64,000 bases of DNA from UBA4615 sp044368415 (GTDB lineage Bacteria > Pseudomonadota > Gammaproteobacteria > Burkholderiales > Burkholderiaceae_E). The position numbers and the translations under genes were made by a program. Position 1 is the stretch's first letter; each line of letters begins with the position of its first letter. Location: positions 7,541 to 71,540 of the forward strand of contig JBIPLJ010000017.1 of the NCBI GenBank assembly GCA_044368415.1, in the 5' to 3' direction. Below the pieces are notes generated by a model. It made no database searches. It saw only the letters and a list, made by a program, of their open reading frames with translations, and had not been told where the DNA came from. This document shows positions 8,658 to 16,571 of the stretch, piece after piece.

Positions 8658-10310
8658 TCACTTCGTCATCGTGATCGACGAGAAGTTCTGGAACCAGTTT
8701 TGCGCCTGCACGAACCCCTTGACCTTCGGGCTCATCGCTCGCGCGTTCACGTCGTGCGTGACCATCACGAACAGCTGGTCCTCGACGAACTTCTCGTGCA
8801 GCTTCTGAAGCGCCGCCGTCTGCGCCGGCGCCTCGAACGCGTTCTGCGCCGAGGTCAGCAGCGCATCCATGTCCTTGTCCTGGTACCACCCCCAGTTGGT
8901 GCCCTTGGGCGAGACCAAGTCCGACTTCACGTGCCGCACGAAGGCCGTGAACGGGTCCTGCACGAAGTAGCTGTAGTTCAGCGCGACCGCGCCGCGGTTG
9001 GCCGGGTCCTTCGCGCCACCGCGCCACGCGCCGAGCAGCGCGTTCCACTCGATGACCTCGAGGTCGACCTTGATACCGACGTCGCGCAGGTTCTGCTGCA
9101 TGAACTCGTTCATCGGTATCGGCTGCATCATCCCCGAGCCCGACGACGGGATCAGGACCTTGATCGTCAGCGGGCGGGCGGCGGTGTAGCCGGCATCGGT
9201 GAGCAGCTTCTTTGCTGCAGCCGGATCGAAGCGCAGCGGCGTGGCCTTGCCGAACCACTCGTGCCCGGGCGGCATGAATCCCTTGGCGGGCAGCGACAGG
9301 CCGCCGAGGAACTGGTTCAGTCCCTCGCGGTCGATCGCGAGGTTCACCGCAGCGCGCACCTTGGGGTCGCGGAACGGCGAGCCCTCGAGCATCGACAGGT
9401 GCCAGACCCAGCTGTGGGGATACGCGTTGGTGACGATCTGCATGCCGGCGCCCTTCAGGCTCGCGACCGCGTCGGGCGGCGGCGCCTCGATCCAGTCGAC
9501 CTGGCCCGAGCGCAGCGCGGCCACGCGCGTGTTCGCCTCGGGCAGTGGCACCAGCACCAGCCGCTCGAGCTTCGGCACGCGGGCCTTGTCCCAGTAGTCG
9601 GCGTTGGGCACGAGCTCGGCGCGCTCGCGCGGCGTCCAGGCGACCAGCTTCCACGGGCCGGTGCCCGACGGCGTCTTGGCGTAGGCGTTCCAGTCACGGC
9701 CCAGCTTCTCGAAGTGGGCGGGCGAGGACATCGGGATCCACGCGAGCTGATACGGCAGGAACGCGTCCGGCTCCTTCGTGACGATCTCGACGGTCGTCGC
9801 GTCGACGGCCCGCGAGCTGGCGATCGAAGGGATCCGGGTGCGGCCCTGCGCGGCCTGCTTGGGGTCGAACTGCGGCGACTTGTCGTCGAGCAGCTTCGCG
9901 AGGTTCCAGACCACCGCCGCCGCATCGAAGGTCGAGCCGTCGTGGTACTTCACGCCGGGACGCAGCTTGAAGGTCCACTTGGTGCGGTCCTTCGGATCGG
10001 CGGCCCACGACAGCGCCAGGCCGGGCACCAGCGTCGAGGCCCTGTCCGCGCTCGACAGGTCCCACATCACCAGCTGGTCGTAGACGGTGTTCGCCATGAA
10101 GCGCTGGCCCTCGCCGCCCTGGTCGGCCTGGCCGGTGGTCAGCGGGATGTCAGCGGCGGTCATGCCGATGCGCAACGTCCCCTGGGCAAGGGCGGTCAGC
10201 GGAGACACGAAGGCGGCGGCGGCAATCAGGGCGACCAGGCGGCTGCCCGCGCGCGCGCGCAAGCTGAGGGCGGCGGGTCGGATCGTTAAGGCAGGCGGAA
10301 GCGGGAACAT
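8658..10310 (-). CDS. Extracellular solute-binding protein, family 5 (orphan)
   Basis: A 550-residue periplasmic binding protein of the peptide/opine/nickel class. A long signal peptide precedes the mature start near QGTLRIGMTAADIPL. Family features are the KLRPGVKYHDGSTFDA motif and a mature length of about 510 residues. The ATG at 10310 has a strong GGAGGATCC ribosome binding site; longer readings do not. No permease or ATPase gene accompanies it, so it must use a transporter encoded elsewhere or the system at 4599-8138. It differs clearly from the family-5 protein at 2885 and is not a recent duplicate. Confidence 0.9.
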   Translation of the reverse strand: MFPLPPALTIRPAALSLRARAGSRLVALIAAAAFVSPLTALAQGTLRIGMTAADIPLTTGQADQGGEGQRFMANTVYDQLVMWDLSSADRASTLVPGLALSWAADPKDRTKWTFKLRPGVKYHDGSTFDAAAVVWNLAKLLDDKSPQFDPKQAAQGRTRIPSIASSRAVDATTVEIVTKEPDAFLPYQLAWIPMSSPAHFEKLGRDWNAYAKTPSGTGPWKLVAWTPRERAELVPNADYWDKARVPKLERLVLVPLPEANTRVAALRSGQVDWIEAPPPDAVASLKGAGMQIVTNAYPHSWVWHLSMLEGSPFRDPKVRAAVNLAIDREGLNQFLGGLSLPAKGFMPPGHEWFGKATPLRFDPAAAKKLLTDAGYTAARPLTIKVLIPSSGSGMMQPIPMNEFMQQNLRDVGIKVDLEVIEWNALLGAWRGGAKDPANRGAVALNYSYFVQDPFTAFVRHVKSDLVSPKGTNWGWYQDKDMDALLTSAQNAFEAPAQTAALQKLHEKFVEDQLFVMVTHDVNARAMSPKVKGFVQAQNWFQNFSSITMTK

Positions 10311-10474
10311 GGATCCTCCGGGCAGGGCGTGAGGCACGTTGGCACCACTGCGGTGCAGTGGCGGACGGGGCGGGCAAGCTCTGCAAGCCGCGTGCCACCG
10401 GACCCGGCCGCACCGGACGGCGATACTGTCCGCCACGGTCCCGCCGTCCGATCGCGCCGGTCCGGAACGGGCCC

Positions 10475-11236
10475 TCAGTCGCGGCGCCGGACGCTGACCT
10501 CGCCCGAGGCGACGCGGTCGATCGAGCCGTCGGGACGCTCTACGCGCAGCGCACCGTCGCGCTCGATGCCGCGTGCGATGCCCGATTCGCGGCTGCCGTC
10601 GCCGCGGACCAGGTCGACCGGCAGGTCGGCGAGCGCGTCGAGCGCGCGCCAGCGCGCCAGCCAGGGCCGCAGGCCGCCGCGCGCGAAGTCGGCGACTGCG
10701 GCGGCGACCGCCGCAGCAAGCGCCTGCGCGAGCGGCACGCGCGAGGGCATGGTGTCGGCGGGGAACAGCGCCCCGACCGGCTGGCCGACCCGGATGTCGT
10801 CGAGCCCGTCGGCCGATGCGAGATTCAGGCCGACGCCCACCACCACCCGCTGCAGCGGGCCGTGTTGGCGCACCTCGACGAGGATGCCACCGGCCTTCGC
10901 CGGCCCGCGACCGGTCTCGACCAGCAGGTCGTTCGGCCACTTCAGGCGCACATGCGCACCCTGCGTGGCGAGCACATCGGCGATGACGACCCCGACCGCC
11001 AGCGGCAGGCCGAGCAGGGGCGTGCCGTCCACCGTGCGTTCGACCGAGACCGACAGCGCCAGCGCACGCACCGGGTCGCCCAGCCACACCCGGCCGTTGC
11101 GGCCGCGGCCGGCGTCCTGGACGTCGGCCATCAGCGCGCAGGGCGGCTGCGGGGCCGCCGCGAACGGTCGGCGCATCAGCTCGCTGCTGGTGGAGTCTAT
11201 GCGCGCGACGCGCTCGAAGCGCGCGGGATCGATCAT
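10475..11236 (-). CDS. birA: Biotin--[acetyl-CoA-carboxylase] ligase
   Basis: A 253-residue biotin-protein ligase. The nucleotide/biotin loop GRGRNGR near residue 44, the catalytic-lysine segment KWPNDLL near residue 93 and the AGGILVE motif are all present. It activates biotin as biotinyl-AMP and transfers it to the biotin carboxyl carrier protein. It lacks the N-terminal helix-turn-helix of the E. coli repressor-ligase, so it should be catalytic only. The ATG at 11236 starts the conserved region (DSTSSEL); the frame is open further upstream to 11329, but that would overlap the divergent VanZ-like gene. Confidence 0.92.
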   Translation of the reverse strand: MIDPARFERVARIDSTSSELMRRPFAAAPQPPCALMADVQDAGRGRNGRVWLGDPVRALALSVSVERTVDGTPLLGLPLAVGVVIADVLATQGAHVRLKWPNDLLVETGRGPAKAGGILVEVRQHGPLQRVVVGVGLNLASADGLDDIRVGQPVGALFPADTMPSRVPLAQALAAAVAAAVADFARGGLRPWLARWRALDALADLPVDLVRGDGSRESGIARGIERDGALRVERPDGSIDRVASGEVSVRRRD

Positions 11237-11261
11237 GTAAGCTCCCGGGATTCTGTACACC

Positions 11262-12413
11262 ATGTTTACCACGCCGCTCGCGTCACCCGGCCCGCAACGC
11301 GCGACGGCGCTGGTCCGTGCGCTGAGCATGCTGTTCGCGGCCGCCGTGGCGTTCGCGACCCTCTACCCGCTGGTGGACTGGCGCCCGCGCGGCACCAGCA
11401 GCTTCGCGTTCCTGCTTGGCGGTCTGCCCCGCTACTGGACCTGGTTCGACGTGCTCAGCAACGTGCTCGCCTACGGCGTGCTCGCGCTGTTGCTGTCGAT
11501 CGCCTGGCTCGCCGGCGCGCGGCCGTGGGCCGCGTTCGTGGTGGTGACCGTCGCAGGCTCGCTGCTGTCACTGTCACTCGAGGCCGCGCAGAGCTGGTTG
11601 CCGGCGCGCGTGCCCTCGCTGCTCGACTGGCTGGCGAACACCGCGGGCGCGGCCGGCGGCGCTTGGCTGGGCGCCACGCTCAACCGGGCCGCGCAGCGCG
11701 GCGGACGGGTGGTGCTCCCGGTACGCGACCGCTGGTTCGAACAGGGCCCGCCGCTGGGCTGGGTACTGCTTCTGCTGTGGCTGTCTGCGCAACTCGTGCC
11801 GCAGCGGCTGCTGTTCGCCACCGGGCATGTTGAACCCGTGCTGCAGCGACTGCTCGGCCGGCTGCTCGGGCCCGAAGCGCCCGACCTGTCACGGGCCGCC
11901 GACCGGATGTGGGGCGCGTACGCGCCGGCCGGCTACGGCATGGCGATCGAGGCCGCCGCGGTGATCTGCGCGCTGTGCGCAGTGGGCGCGCTCGCGTTCT
12001 CGCTGGTCCACGGCTCGCGCCGTCGGCTGCTGCTCGTCGCCGGCATCGCCACGCTCGCCTTCGGCCTGCGCAGCCTGGCGACGCAGATGGTCTACGGCGC
12101 CGCCGCGCCCCTCGCCTGGCTGACCCCGGGCGCGCAGGGCGGTCTGGTCGTCGGCGCGGTGCTGCTCTACGGCCTGGAGACCCTCGGGCCGCGCACACGC
12201 GCGGCGTTCGGCCTCGCCGCGACCCTGGTCGGGACGGTGCTGGTCAACCTCGCGCCGGGCGACCCGTACTTCGACACGACGGTTGCCGGGCTGAACGCCG
12301 GGCAGTTGTCCAACCTGCACGGGCTGCTGCGCAGCGTGTCGGTCGCCTGGCCAGCGCTCGCGCTCGTCTGGTTCTCCCGGCGCGACGGGCAGGGCGGCGC
12401 CCGCTCGCTATAA
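11262..12413 (+). CDS. VanZ-like family membrane protein
   Basis: A 383-residue polytopic membrane protein. The N-terminal half resembles the VanZ-like domain: a first helix ending in LYPLVDWRP, an FDVLSNVLAYGVLALLL helix and the S-LEAAQSWLPARVPSLLDWLANTAGAAGGAWLG segment that typifies the family. The C-terminal half adds several further hydrophobic helices. VanZ-like proteins are of uncertain function; some raise teicoplanin resistance. It diverges from birA with only 25 bases between the starts, so the two promoters must overlap. Confidence 0.8.
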   Translation: MFTTPLASPGPQRATALVRALSMLFAAAVAFATLYPLVDWRPRGTSSFAFLLGGLPRYWTWFDVLSNVLAYGVLALLLSIAWLAGARPWAAFVVVTVAGSLLSLSLEAAQSWLPARVPSLLDWLANTAGAAGGAWLGATLNRAAQRGGRVVLPVRDRWFEQGPPLGWVLLLLWLSAQLVPQRLLFATGHVEPVLQRLLGRLLGPEAPDLSRAADRMWGAYAPAGYGMAIEAAAVICALCAVGALAFSLVHGSRRRLLLVAGIATLAFGLRSLATQMVYGAAAPLAWLTPGAQGGLVVGAVLLYGLETLGPRTRAAFGLAATLVGTVLVNLAPGDPYFDTTVAGLNAGQLSNLHGLLRSVSVAWPALALVWFSRRDGQGGARSL

Positions 12414-12414
12414 T
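12409..12414 (+). promoter_or_regulatory. Possible -10 element upstream of the ferredoxin gene
   Basis: A perfect TATAAT hexamer spans the end of the VanZ-like gene, 82 bases before the GTG of the ferredoxin gene. In a sequence this GC-rich an exact consensus is notable. No good -35 hexamer stands at 16-18 bases upstream, so the promoter is only probable. Confidence 0.35.
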
Positions 12415-12495
12415 CGGGTGTTTCCCCGTGCGGCCCCGCCGGCTGCGCCGCGGCGCGCCGGACCACGGTCGCCTTCGTCCCGACGCGGATCGCCC

Positions 12496-12807
12496 GTGAG
12501 CCATTACGACAAGCACATCTTTTTCTGCCTGAACCGTCGCGACGACGGTCGGGCCTCGTGCGCCGAGCACCGCGCCGAGGCGCTCCAGGGCTACTGCAAG
12601 GACCGCGTCAAGGCGCTCGGCCTGAGCGGCCCGGGCAAGGTGCGCGTCAACAAGGCCGGCTGCCTGGATCGCTGTGAGCACGGTCCGGTGGCGGTGGTGT
12701 ACCCCGAGGCGGTCTGGTACACATTCGTCGACCAGCACGACATCGACGAGATCGTCGAGAGCCACCTGCGCGACGGCAAGGTGGTGGCGCGGCTGAAGAT
12801 CGACTGA
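12496..12807 (+). CDS. Thioredoxin-like [2Fe-2S] ferredoxin
   Basis: A 103-residue protein with the thioredoxin-fold ferredoxin cysteine pattern: Cys11, Cys22, then Cys56 and Cys60 (AGCLDRC). This C-X10-C plus C-X3-C arrangement binds a [2Fe-2S] cluster in the shethna-type ferredoxins and in NuoE-like domains. An extra cysteine is at position 34. The GTG start places the conserved HIFFCLN strand near the N-terminus. The redox partner is unknown. It is followed by an alpha/beta hydrolase three bases after its stop, an arrangement that suggests co-transcription. Confidence 0.85.
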   Translation: MSHYDKHIFFCLNRRDDGRASCAEHRAEALQGYCKDRVKALGLSGPGKVRVNKAGCLDRCEHGPVAVVYPEAVWYTFVDQHDIDEIVESHLRDGKVVARLKID

Positions 12808-12810
12808 TCG

Positions 12811-13443
12811 ATGAGCCCAGGCACGCGCATCGTCGGCATCACAGGACCGGCGGGCCACATCGACGTCGCTGTCGACCGGCCCGAGGACGGGTCCGCACGC
12901 GGGCTGGCGATCGTGGCCCACCCGCATCCGCTGTACGGCGGCACCCGCGACAACAAGGTCGTGCAGACGCTCGCTCGCGCGCTGCTGGCGCTCGGCCACA
13001 TCTGCTGGCGCCCCGACTTCCGCGGCGTCGGTTCCTCCGAAGGCACCTACGACGAGGGCCGCGGCGAGACCGATGACCTGCTGGCAGTGGTGGCCGCCGC
13101 GCGCGCGGCCGAGCCGTGCGGCGACGCCCTGCCCCTGGTGCTCGCCGGCTTCTCGTTCGGCAGCGCGGTGCAGTCGCGCGTGGCACGCCGACTGGCCGAG
13201 GCGCAGCGCCCTGCGACACGACTGGTCTTCGTCGGCACCGCCACCTCGCGCTTCGAGGTCGAGCCGGTACCGGCTGACACGCTGGTGATCCACGGCGAGG
13301 TCGACGACACCGTGCCCCTGTCGTCGGTGCTCGACTGGGCCCGGCCGCAGGAACTGCCGGTGGTGGTGATCCCCGGCGCAGACCACTTCTTCCATCGCAA
13401 GCTGACCGGCCTCAAGCAGCTGCTCATGCGCGAGCTGCGCTGA
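12811..13443 (+). CDS. Alpha/beta hydrolase (small CocE/NonD-like)
   Basis: A 210-residue alpha/beta hydrolase. Visible are the early oxyanion strand with HPHPLYGGT (residues 38-45), the nucleophile elbow GFSFGS with Ser115, an acid in GEVDDTVPL and the catalytic histidine in PGADHFFH near residue 193. The short length and HPHP-GGT motif match a widespread proteobacterial family annotated as hydrolases of unknown substrate. It starts three bases after the ferredoxin stop and is probably in the same transcript. Confidence 0.87.
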   Translation: MSPGTRIVGITGPAGHIDVAVDRPEDGSARGLAIVAHPHPLYGGTRDNKVVQTLARALLALGHICWRPDFRGVGSSEGTYDEGRGETDDLLAVVAAARAAEPCGDALPLVLAGFSFGSAVQSRVARRLAEAQRPATRLVFVGTATSRFEVEPVPADTLVIHGEVDDTVPLSSVLDWARPQELPVVVIPGADHFFHRKLTGLKQLLMRELR

Positions 13444-13451
13444 GCAGGCCC

Positions 13452-14030
13452 ATGGCCGACACCCTCGATCCCCGGCTGGTCTACAGCAAGACCGCCGCCG
13501 GTGTCTCCGAAGTCGAGCACCGGGGCGACACGCTGTCACCGGCCGCGCGCCGCGTGCTGGTGCTGATCGACGGCCGACGGCCGCTCGCGGCGCTGCCTGC
13601 GGCGGTGCGCCCGGGCGACCTGCCCCGGCTGATCGACGAGCTCCAGGCGGCTGGGCTGATCTCGCTGTCCGGCATCGTCGAGGAGCTGCCCGGCGGCGGC
13701 ACCGACCTGCGCGACCCGCGTCTCGAGGACTTCAAGCGGCGCATCGACGGCGCGGTGCTGCGCGAGCTCGGGCCGGCAGGTCAGGTGCTCGAGGCCCGGC
13801 TGCAGGACTGCGTGAACATGACGGTGCTGCGCGGCGTGATGCGCGAAGTGGTCGAGCTGGTCCGAGCGCGGGCGGGCGACGCCGCGGCCGCGCGCGTGTC
13901 GGCGGCCGCGCAGAGCGCACACGGCGCCTGGAGCACCCGCGCGCGCGAGGCACCCCCGCTACGGCCGGCCGCCGACTCGCCTCCGGCGGACGCCACCCGG
14001 CCGAAGCGCGGCGACGACGGCCGACGCTGA
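13452..14030 (+). CDS. Conserved hypothetical protein
   Basis: A 192-residue soluble protein that I do not recognise by function. The first 80 residues read like a small winged-helix-like or response-regulator-associated domain (RRVLVLIDGRRPLAALP, then LIDELQAAGLI), a pattern seen in many betaproteobacterial proteins of unknown role. A helical middle carries the only cysteine, and the last 45 residues are Ala/Pro/Arg-rich and probably disordered. It begins eight bases after the hydrolase stop and likely shares its transcript. Confidence 0.65.
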   Translation: MADTLDPRLVYSKTAAGVSEVEHRGDTLSPAARRVLVLIDGRRPLAALPAAVRPGDLPRLIDELQAAGLISLSGIVEELPGGGTDLRDPRLEDFKRRIDGAVLRELGPAGQVLEARLQDCVNMTVLRGVMREVVELVRARAGDAAAARVSAAAQSAHGAWSTRAREAPPLRPAADSPPADATRPKRGDDGRR

Positions 14031-14043
14031 GCCGGGCGGCCCG

Positions 14044-14090
14044 TATAATCCGCGGCCGTCATCGACCACTTTCTCGTTCCCGCAGGAACG
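14044..14090 (+). promoter_or_regulatory. Possible dacC promoter -10 and leader hairpin
   Basis: A perfect TATAAT at 14044-14049 is followed at 14075-14090 by a perfect 6-bp stem (CGTTCC / GGAACG, loop CGCA), which would lie in the 5' leader just before the GAAGGA ribosome binding site of the carboxypeptidase gene. No clear -35 hexamer is visible. The hairpin could modulate translation start or mRNA stability (inference). Confidence 0.4.
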
Positions 14091-14106
14091 CGAAGGACGC
14101 AAGAAC

Positions 14107-15348
14107 ATGGGCCTCAAGCGCCACACCACCCTCGCCGCCACGCTGACGCTGGCGATCATCGCAACCGCGCCGACGGCCGACGCGCAGGCGTCCAAGTCGA
14201 AGGCGCCCGCCGCCGCGCCCTCGGGTGCCGCGACGGCGCCGGTGCCGGCCACCCAGGGGCTCTCGCTGCAGGGCGCACCCCAGATCACCGCAAAATCGTG
14301 GCTGCTGCTCGACGTGACCACCGGGCAGCTGCTCGCCGCGAGCGACCCGGACAGCAAGGTCGAGCCGGCCTCCCTCACCAAGCTGATGACCGCCTATCTG
14401 GTCTTCAACGCGCTCAAGGAGAAGAAGCTCGCGCTCGACATGCGCCCGCCGGTCTCGCCCCCCGCCTGGAAGGCGATCGGCTCGCGGATGTTCGTCGATC
14501 CGGCCAAGCCGGCCACCATCGAGGAGCTGCTGCGCGGGCTGATCGTGCAGTCGGGCAACGACGCGGCGATCATCCTCGCAGAGGCGCTCGGCGGCAGCGA
14601 GGCGGCGTTCGCCACGCAGATGAACCGCGAGGCCGCGCGCCTCGGGATGAAGAACAGCAACTTCACCAACGCCTCGGGCCTGCCCGACGCGCAGCACTAC
14701 ACGACGGCGCGCGACCTCGCGATCCTGGCCTCGCGCCTGATCGAGGAGCACCCTGACTACTACAAGCTCTACTCCGAGCGCGACTTCACGTACAACAACA
14801 TCAAGCAGCCGAACCGCAATCGGCTGCTATTCATCGATCCGACGGTCGATGGCGTGAAGACCGGCCACACCGATGCCGCCGGCTACTGCCTGATCGCCTC
14901 GAGCAAGCGCGAGCAGCCGGGCGCGGGCTTCCAGCGCCGGCTGCTGTCGGTGGTGCTGGGCACCGCGTCCGAGTCGGCGCGCGCGATCGAGTCGCAGAAA
15001 CTGCTCAACTACGGCTTCGCGAACTTCGACGTCGTGCGCCTCTACCAGAAGGAGTCGACCGCGGCCTCCTACCAGGTGTGGAAAGGCGCGGCCAAGGAGG
15101 TCAAGGCCGGCTTCGCGAACAATGTCCTGGTGACCGTCGCGCGTGGCCAGGGCGAGCGCGTCAAGGGCGAGATCGAGCGGATGCAGCCGCTGGTCGCCCC
15201 GATCGCCAAGGGGCAGTCGATCGGCACGCTACGCGTGCGCCTCGACGACAAGGTGATCGCCGAACAGCCGCTGATCGCGCTCGAGGCGATCGAACAGGCC
15301 GGCTGGTTCGGGCGCCTGTGGGATACGATCCGACTCTGGTTCAAGTGA
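14107..15348 (+). CDS. dacC: D-alanyl-D-alanine carboxypeptidase (PBP5/6 type)
   Basis: A 413-residue penicillin-binding protein of the DacA/DacC class. The three serine-transferase motifs are intact: Ser89-Leu-Thr-Lys92, Ser149-Gly-Asn151 and Lys251-Thr-Gly253. A signal peptide ends near ADAQA, followed by an unusually Ala/Pro-rich linker to residue 50. The C-terminal beta domain ends in an amphipathic helix (AGWFGRLWDTIRLWFK) that anchors it to the outer face of the inner membrane. It trims the terminal D-Ala from peptidoglycan pentapeptides. The D-amino-acid aminotransferase gene follows directly. Confidence 0.93.
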   Translation: MGLKRHTTLAATLTLAIIATAPTADAQASKSKAPAAAPSGAATAPVPATQGLSLQGAPQITAKSWLLLDVTTGQLLAASDPDSKVEPASLTKLMTAYLVFNALKEKKLALDMRPPVSPPAWKAIGSRMFVDPAKPATIEELLRGLIVQSGNDAAIILAEALGGSEAAFATQMNREAARLGMKNSNFTNASGLPDAQHYTTARDLAILASRLIEEHPDYYKLYSERDFTYNNIKQPNRNRLLFIDPTVDGVKTGHTDAAGYCLIASSKREQPGAGFQRRLLSVVLGTASESARAIESQKLLNYGFANFDVVRLYQKESTAASYQVWKGAAKEVKAGFANNVLVTVARGQGERVKGEIERMQPLVAPIAKGQSIGTLRVRLDDKVIAEQPLIALEAIEQAGWFGRLWDTIRLWFK

Positions 15349-15361
15349 TCCGCAGACCTTC

Positions 15362-16240
15362 ATGACCGATGACCAGACCGTCTATCTGAACGGTGAGTTC
15401 CAGCCGCTGGCCGAGGCCCGCGTGCCGGTGCTCGACCGCGGTTTCATCTTCGGCGACGGCATCTACGAGGTGGTCCCGGTCTACGGCCGCGTGCCCTTCC
15501 GCTGGGCGCAGCACCATGCGCGGCTGGTCCGCGGCCTGGGCAAGCTGCGCATCGACGATCCGATGGACGCCGCCGGCTGGCTCAGCCTGGTCGATGCGCT
15601 GATCGCCCGCCATCCGTGGGACGACCAGTTCGTCTACATCCAGGTGACGCGTGGCGTCGCGAAGCGCGACCATGCGTTCCCCAAGAACGTGACGCCGACG
15701 GTATTCGCGATGTCGAGCCCGCTTCCGGTGGTGCCGGCCGAGCAGATCACGCTGGGCGTGGCAGTGATCACGCTCCCCGACGAGCGCTGGCTGCACTGCG
15801 ACATCAAGTCGACTTCGCTGCTGGGCAACGTGCTGGCGCGGCAGGCCGCGGTCGACGCCGGCGCGGCCGAGTGCGTGATGTTCCGCGACGACCGCCTGAC
15901 CGAGTGCTCGGCGAGCAACTTCTGGGTGATCCGCGACGGCGGCGTGCTCGCCCCGCCCAGGGACAACCTGATCCTCGAGGGCATTCGCTACGGCCTGATG
16001 CAGGAGCTGTGCGAAGCCGAGGGCGTGCCCTTCGAGGTGCGCCCGGTGACCCGCGCCGAGGTGCTCTCGGCAGACGAGCTGATGCTGTCGTCGGCGACCA
16101 AGGAGGTGCTGTCGGTCACCCTGCTCGACGGCCGTCCGGTCGGCGACGGCGCGCCGGGCCCGGTGTTCCGGCGGCTGCACGCCGCCTACCAGCGCACGAA
16201 GGCGGCCAGCGCCGCATCGGCCGGGCACCCCGCGCGCTGA
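15362..16240 (+). CDS. dat: D-amino acid aminotransferase (class IV)
   Basis: A 292-residue fold-type IV PLP aminotransferase. Lys149 (in CDIKSTSLLGNV) is the expected Schiff-base lysine, and RGFIFGDGIYEVVPVYG, ECSASNFWV and SSATKEVLSVT are typical of D-alanine/D-amino-acid aminotransferases rather than branched-chain ones. It interconverts D-alanine and D-glutamate with the matching 2-oxo acids. Its place between a D-Ala carboxypeptidase and ybeD is the usual betaproteobacterial order and supports a role in recycling D-amino acids from cell wall. Confidence 0.9.
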   Translation: MTDDQTVYLNGEFQPLAEARVPVLDRGFIFGDGIYEVVPVYGRVPFRWAQHHARLVRGLGKLRIDDPMDAAGWLSLVDALIARHPWDDQFVYIQVTRGVAKRDHAFPKNVTPTVFAMSSPLPVVPAEQITLGVAVITLPDERWLHCDIKSTSLLGNVLARQAAVDAGAAECVMFRDDRLTECSASNFWVIRDGGVLAPPRDNLILEGIRYGLMQELCEAEGVPFEVRPVTRAEVLSADELMLSSATKEVLSVTLLDGRPVGDGAPGPVFRRLHAAYQRTKAASAASAGHPAR

Positions 16241-16271
16241 CACACGGCCCATCCGTGCCTCAGGCCTTCAC

Positions 16272-16571
16272 ATGACCGACGCCCTTCCTCCGGCCGACGG
16301 GGCCGCAGCGCCACGCACCGAGCTGCTGCGATTCCCGACCGACTTCCCCCTCAAGATCATGGGACTCAAGGCCGACGGCTTCGTGGAGGCGGTCACTCAG
16401 GTGGTGCTCCGGCACGCGCCCGACTTCGACACATCGAGGCTCGAGCTGCGCCCGTCGCGGCAGGGCACCTATCTCGGGCTGACCGCCACGATCCGCGCCA
16501 CCTCGCGTGCGCAGCTCGACGCGCTCTACCTCGAGCTGACCGCACATCCGATGGTCAAGGTCGTCCTGTAG
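16272..16571 (+). CDS. YbeD/DUF493 family protein
   Basis: A 99-residue protein of the DUF493 (YbeD) family, an ACT-like small domain of unproven function. Diagnostic parts are the FPTDFPLKIMGLK start near residue 20, the SRQGTYLGLTATI strand and the terminal MVKVVL. It is about ten residues longer than E. coli YbeD because of an N-terminal tail. In many proteobacteria it sits between dacA and lipB; here an arginase gene on the other strand separates it from lipB, and the two genes overlap tail to tail by 17 bases. Confidence 0.88.
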   Translation: MTDALPPADGAAAPRTELLRFPTDFPLKIMGLKADGFVEAVTQVVLRHAPDFDTSRLELRPSRQGTYLGLTATIRATSRAQLDALYLELTAHPMVKVVL

